From DATJOQ01 sp050010455 (GTDB lineage Bacteria; Desulfobacterota; Binatia; Binatales; Binataceae), in the NCBI GenBank assembly GCA_050010455.1, contig JBEKLA010000135.1, positions 1 to 10,715 on the forward strand: 10,715 nucleotides of DNA, in the 5' to 3' direction. The position numbers and the translations under genes are program-made. Below, in pieces: positions 7,449-10,715 of the stretch. Under the pieces are notes generated by a model that saw nothing but the letters and a program-made list of their open reading frames with translations, was not told the DNA's origin and did not search any database. Positions within the stretch are counted from its first letter, which is position 1, and every line of letters starts with the position of its first letter.

Positions 7449-7858
7449 GTCGCCTGGTGCTTGATGCATCGGTGACCCTGTGCTGGCTCTTTGAAGACCA
7501 GGCGACGGCCTTCACGGATGGCGTTCTCGATCGCATCGCCGGGGGAGGGGAAGCGCTGACCTCAGTGATCTGGCCGCTTGAGGTAGCCAACGCCCTGGTC
7601 GTAGCCGAACGGCGCAAGCTGATCAAACCGGCGCAAAGCGGCGCCTTTGCGGAGGCGCTTCGCCAGCTTCCGATCCGGGTAGAGCCCGTCGGTGCCGAGC
7701 GGGCTTTCTGTGAAGTCCTCGAGGCCGCGCGCCGCTATCGGCTTTCAGCTTACGACGCCAGTTACCTGGACCTCGCGATGAGGGAGACCCTGCCGCTGGC
7801 GACAGTTGACGGCCAGTTGCGTAATGCCGCTCGCGCCGCCGGTGTCAGACTGGCTTGA
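7445..7858 (+). CDS. vapC: VapC-type PIN-domain ribonuclease toxin
   Basis: Toxin of the type II pair: a Mg2+-dependent PIN-domain endoribonuclease that, in characterised family members, cuts tRNA or rRNA and stops translation. The protein is 137 aa, normal for VapC. The four acidic residues of the catalytic site are all present: D7 (LVLDASV), E46 (PLEVANAL), D104 (SAYDASYLDLA) and D122 (ATVDGQL), so it should be active. The start is GTG at 7445, within GTGA overlapping the antitoxin stop, with AAGAGGGG (7432-7439) 5 bases upstream. This is a strong ribosome-binding site, in contrast to the antitoxin. It ends 29 bases from the stop of the convergent hpnI gene. The RNA target cannot be predicted. 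Confidence 0.9.
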   Translation: MSRLVLDASVTLCWLFEDQATAFTDGVLDRIAGGGEALTSVIWPLEVANALVVAERRKLIKPAQSGAFAEALRQLPIRVEPVGAERAFCEVLEAARRYRLSAYDASYLDLAMRETLPLATVDGQLRNAARAAGVRLA

Positions 7859-7887
7859 ATCCCCGGTTTGACGAATGTGAGACTTTG

Positions 7888-9051
7888 CTACGAGCCGCGG
7901 CTCTCTTCCATTCGGCCGCCGCCGAGTAGTCGAAAGCGACGCCCGCCCCAATCAACCTCGTTGCCGGCGAGGCTCGCGCACCAGATCCCGGCCATGATCA
8001 GATCCTTGATCGGCACTATCCAGAGATCCGAGAGCGCTTCGGGGACACGCAACATGATTCCGACGACGACCGCGGCCATCGTTACGCGTGCTGCCACTAC
8101 GCCCGCCAGTATCCCTAAAGACGCGAGGCTGAACCCCGAAGCAATCACCATGAGCATCGCCCACAACGGACCGTTGATAATGATAGTTGCGAGGCTCTCG
8201 GGCCGGACCGTGCGATAGGTGCGGGCCCATCGCAACTGATGGTGCCAGAACTGGGCGAAGCGGCTCTCCTCGCACGTCAGCGTGACGATCGAGCTCGATA
8301 GCTTCACTTGGTAGCCGCGTTCGGCGACCATCCGGCCAAGATAGAAATCGTCGGCGAGCAGATCCTTGAGCGCGGCGAAGCCGCCGATCGCGTCCAGCGC
8401 GGCGCGCTTGACCGCGATCGTGGCGCCGAACGCATGGCGCATCGGCTCGATCGCTTCTGATAAGATCGCCATCGGCGCGAAATCGGTATTGACGAACGCC
8501 GCTTCCAGGCGCGATGCGAATCCGCCCAGCGCCTTCGCGCGGTAGGCGCATGTGACGACGCCGATTTTGTCGTCCGCACTGATCTCGCCGACGACGCGGC
8601 GCAGATGGTCGCGCTCGACCGCGACGTCGGCGTCGCTCAGCACGAATACTTCAGCCTTGGGCGCCCGCTCGGCCATCTTGATAAGCTTGGCGACCTTGCG
8701 ATTCGAGGCGTTCGGTTCCTCGCCAACCGCAAGACCGATTTCGAGAACCTGGTAGCGCGGCTTGAGGCTGACCGGCACCTCCGCCGCGCGATCGCCGTAA
8801 TCGGATACGCCGAACACGAATTCTTTGCGCGGATAATCGAGTTCGAGAAAGCTGACGACGTTGTTGAACAGGCTCGCCGAGAGCCCGTGCAGCGGCTTCA
8901 GCATCGCGACGCGCGGAGCGATCTTGGGAAGCGGCGGCGGCGCTATCGCGGCGCGGCGCGCGAAGCGGAGAGCGGCAACGGTCGCGACCGCGTAATACGC
9001 GAGCGACGCGACCACTCCGATCAGCGTGAGGATGAGCGCCAACGACGCCAC
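7888..9051 (-). CDS. hpnI: HpnI: hopanoid glycosyltransferase (GT-A fold, ceramide-glucosyltransferase-like)
   Basis: Inner-membrane glycosyltransferase. In Burkholderia, HpnI was shown to attach N-acetylglucosamine to bacteriohopanetetrol (BHT) before HpnK deacetylation and HpnJ rearrangement. The protein is 387 aa and resembles family GT21. An N-terminal TM helix spans residues about 4-28. The catalytic core has VAMLKPLHG (about 48-56), D84 in GVSDYGD, the SDADV motif (D140, D142), D234-D235 in LADDFYLG, and HQLRW (271-275) in place of the usual (Q/R)xxRW. C-terminal hydrophobic helices lie at about 286-335 and 345-362. The start is GTG at 9051; an in-frame TAG two codons upstream rules out extension. 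A weak GGCGG precedes it. It follows hpnJ on the same strand after 70 bases, so both are likely co-transcribed. The call rests on overall similarity to HpnI and on the hpnJ neighbour. Confidence 0.9.
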   Translation of the reverse strand: MASLALILTLIGVVASLAYYAVATVAALRFARRAAIAPPPLPKIAPRVAMLKPLHGLSASLFNNVVSFLELDYPRKEFVFGVSDYGDRAAEVPVSLKPRYQVLEIGLAVGEEPNASNRKVAKLIKMAERAPKAEVFVLSDADVAVERDHLRRVVGEISADDKIGVVTCAYRAKALGGFASRLEAAFVNTDFAPMAILSEAIEPMRHAFGATIAVKRAALDAIGGFAALKDLLADDFYLGRMVAERGYQVKLSSSIVTLTCEESRFAQFWHHQLRWARTYRTVRPESLATIIINGPLWAMLMVIASGFSLASLGILAGVVAARVTMAAVVVGIMLRVPEALSDLWIVPIKDLIMAGIWCASLAGNEVDWGGRRFRLLGGGRMEESRGS

Positions 9052-9121
9052 AATCTAGCCGCCGGATCGCGCGGTCATCGAACTCCGGGCGCGAGACAGG
9101 AAAGCGGAGCCGCCGACCAAC

Positions 9122-10555
9122 TCAGGCGGCTTGGGCGCGACGAGCCCGCATCGTGGACAGGAACTGCATCCCTTCCTTGAGCAGCCGTTTGCACTCCTCG
9201 CGCGAACTCGCCATCTTGCGTACCGCCTTGAAGATGTAGCGCGGGCGGAAGTAGAAGTTGCGATAGAAGCGCTCGACGGCCTGGTAGATCTCGTCGTTGG
9301 TCAGGCCCGGATAGGTGATCGTGCATTTCTGATAGCCGGCCTTGTCCAGCATCGGGTCGACCGCCAGATAGCCATTGGCGGTGACGTACTCGAACAGTTC
9401 GGTGCCGGGATACGGCGACGCGAGCGACACCTGGATCGTCTCGCAATCCATCTCGCGCGCAAAGCGCATCGATTCGCCGATCGTCTCGCGCGTCTCGCCC
9501 GGCAGCCCCAGGATGAAGGTGCCGTGAATCAGGATGCCGAGCTTATGGCAGTCGGCGGTGAAGCGCCGCGCGCGATCGAGGCCGACGCCCTTTTTGATAT
9601 TCTTCAGTATTTGGGCGTTGCCGCTCTCGTATCCAACCACGAACAGGCGGAGCCCACCTTCCTTCATGACCTTGAGCGTCTCGTAATCGACGTTGGCGCG
9701 CGAGTTGGTCGACCACGTGATCCCGAGCGGCTTCAGCAACTGCGCGATTTTGCGCGCGCGCGGCGGATCGGCGGTGAAGGTGTCGTCGTCGAAGAACAGT
9801 TCCTTCATTTTCGGGAACTTGGCCTTCATCATCGACACTTCTTCGAATACGTTCTCCGGACTGCGCACCCGATACGTGTGCCCCTGAGTGACCTGCGGCC
9901 ACAGGCAGAACGTGCATTTCGCCGGGCATCCACGTCCGGTGTACATAGACACGTAAGGATAATGGCAATACGGGCTGTTGTAGCGGAGGTAATCGAGATT
10001 CTTCTCGTAGACTTCGGTCACGAACGGCAGCGCGTCGAGATCCTCGTTGCTCAGCAAGGGGCGGTCGGGATTGTGACTGATCACGCCGTTTCTGCGGTAG
10101 CTGATTCCGCCGATCTTGCTCCAATCCATCCCTTGCGCAACTTCGACCATCGAGTAGTCGAACTCCTTGCGCCCGGCGATATCGATCGCGGTCGAGGCCT
10201 TGAGTGTTTCCTCCGGCGCGGCGGTGGGATGGCCGCCGACGAACGCGATAATGCAGTTCGGATTCGCGGCCTTTATTGCCTCTGCCGTGCGGGCGTCCAT
10301 CAGGAGCGACGGCGTCGAGGTATGCAGCACGACCAGGTCGTAATTCTTGGCTTCCGCCACCGTCATGGCGACGTCGTAGTTATGGGGCGGAGCGTCGAGC
10401 AGCCGCGCGCCGGGAATCATCCCGGCGGGATAGGCCAGCCAGGTCGGATACCAGAACGACCATACTTCCCGCGTCGCCTGATAGCGCGAGCCGGCCCCTC
10501 CGTCGAAATCGTCATAAGAGGGAGGATTAAGGAAAAGCGTCTTCATCGCATCCAT
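9122..10555 (-). CDS. hpnJ: HpnJ: B12-binding-type radical SAM enzyme of hopanoid head-group synthesis
   Basis: Radical SAM enzyme proposed to contract the glucosamine ring of BHT glucosamine to the cyclitol of BHT cyclitol ether. The protein is 477 aa. It opens with MKTLFLNPPSYDDFDGGAG, diagnostic of HpnJ. Residues about 1-170 form the Rossmann-like cobalamin-binding-type domain; the DxHxxG cobalamin-ligand motif is not seen, as in many class B enzymes. The 4Fe-4S/SAM site is C210-PAK-C214-TF-C217, followed by FFDDDTF (255-260), VVGYESGN and ILGLPGET (348-354). Two in-frame ATGs exist: 10555, giving MDAMKTLF, and 10546, giving MKTLF. Homologues usually begin at or just before MKTLFLNPPS, and neither ATG has a strong Shine-Dalgarno, so the start may be 10546. 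It is the first gene of the - strand pair and is followed by hpnI. HpnK is not present in the window. Confidence 0.92.
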   Translation of the reverse strand: MDAMKTLFLNPPSYDDFDGGAGSRYQATREVWSFWYPTWLAYPAGMIPGARLLDAPPHNYDVAMTVAEAKNYDLVVLHTSTPSLLMDARTAEAIKAANPNCIIAFVGGHPTAAPEETLKASTAIDIAGRKEFDYSMVEVAQGMDWSKIGGISYRRNGVISHNPDRPLLSNEDLDALPFVTEVYEKNLDYLRYNSPYCHYPYVSMYTGRGCPAKCTFCLWPQVTQGHTYRVRSPENVFEEVSMMKAKFPKMKELFFDDDTFTADPPRARKIAQLLKPLGITWSTNSRANVDYETLKVMKEGGLRLFVVGYESGNAQILKNIKKGVGLDRARRFTADCHKLGILIHGTFILGLPGETRETIGESMRFAREMDCETIQVSLASPYPGTELFEYVTANGYLAVDPMLDKAGYQKCTITYPGLTNDEIYQAVERFYRNFYFRPRYIFKAVRKMASSREECKRLLKEGMQFLSTMRARRAQAA

Positions 10556-10594
10556 GCTGCTGATACCCGCACCTGTCCGCTTGGTTAGTGCGAA

Positions 10595-10623
10595 TTTTTA
10601 CAGACCGAGGGATGGCTGCGCAA
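10595..10623 (-). promoter_or_regulatory. Candidate promoter of hpnJ-hpnI
   Basis: Read on the - strand, TTGCGC (10623-10618) and TAAAAA (10600-10595) are separated by exactly 17 bases. Each matches its sigma-70 consensus at 4 of 6 positions. Transcription would begin about 30-35 bases before the hpnJ start. A 6-base inverted repeat, GCTTCG-TGTCG-CGAAGC (10625-10641), sits immediately upstream of the -35. The rest of the segment to the right edge (10642-10715) shows no gene I can support. Confidence 0.35.
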
Positions 10624-10715
10624 GGCTTCGTGTCGCGAAGCGCGCGTCTGGTTGTGATTCAAGAGGACGTCGAGCGGGCATCAGTGGAGAACAAAGCGTG
10701 TAAGTCGAAACGTCG

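Noticed and set aside
7892..7903. Perfect 12-base palindrome GAGCCGCGGCTC between the convergent vapC and hpnI ends
   Set aside because: It lies inside the last hpnI codons, has no loop or T-run, and such palindromes are frequent in GC-rich DNA.
9131..10588. A 485-codon open frame on the + strand covering all of hpnJ
   Set aside because: It is an antisense shadow: hpnJ on the other strand has unmistakable radical SAM and HpnJ motifs. The + frame gives an Arg/Ala/Glu-rich product without recognisable domains, as expected from GC-rich codon use.
10596..10715. An open frame on the - strand from the right edge to a TAA at about 10598, possibly the end of an upstream gene
   Set aside because: Only about 38 codons, with a Pro/Ser/Arg-rich translation resembling non-coding sequence; the start lies outside the window, so it cannot be supported.

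Overview
The window is a stretch of a high-GC, Gram-negative (diderm) bacterial chromosome. It encodes an outer-membrane TolC-type protein, a lipidated periplasmic adaptor and hopanoid side-chain enzymes, so the host has two membranes and makes extended hopanoids. I cannot assign a genus from sequence alone. Soil-type hopanoid producers such as deltaproteobacterial/Binatota-like lineages, Acidobacteria or Alphaproteobacteria are all possible, and this is inference. No rRNA, tRNA, insertion sequence, CRISPR array or long non-coding stretch was seen. Coding density is high and every intergenic gap is under 170 bases.

Left part (about 73-5615, + strand): a complete tripartite heavy-metal-type RND efflux operon. 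The order is outer-membrane channel (TolC/CusC/CzcC class), lipoprotein adaptor (CusB/CzcB class) and inner-membrane pump (CusA/CzcA class). The first two genes overlap by ATGA and the third starts 6 bases after the second stops. The pump keeps the two aspartates and the glutamate of the TM4 proton relay. Its signature is altered, and by eye it lacks the periplasmic methionine triad of CusA, so copper/silver is not a safe substrate call.

Middle (5671-7088, + strand): a six-bladed propeller lactonase of the SMP-30/gluconolactonase family and a membrane-anchored monohaem cytochrome c. Each has a good Shine-Dalgarno and both lie tightly behind the pump gene. The five genes could form one transcription unit.

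Middle right (7156-7858, + strand): a Phd/VapB-type antitoxin and a VapC PIN-domain toxin, overlapping by GTGA. A TTGACA-type promoter precedes them and overlaps two 11-base direct repeats that look like the autoregulatory operator. The antitoxin ATG directly follows the repeats and has no visible Shine-Dalgarno.

Right part (7888-10555, - strand): hpnJ followed by hpnI, both divergent from whatever lies beyond the right edge. HpnI adds an amino sugar to bacteriohopanetetrol and HpnJ is the radical-SAM enzyme that gives the cyclitol ether head group. HpnK, the deacetylase that acts between them, is not in the window; the toxin-antitoxin pair lies where a third gene of that operon would be. Nothing here is clearly a new system. 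The best leads are the efflux-lactonase-cytochrome gene run, the unusual pump signature, the operator/promoter layout of the toxin-antitoxin pair, and the hopanoid locus interrupted by that pair.
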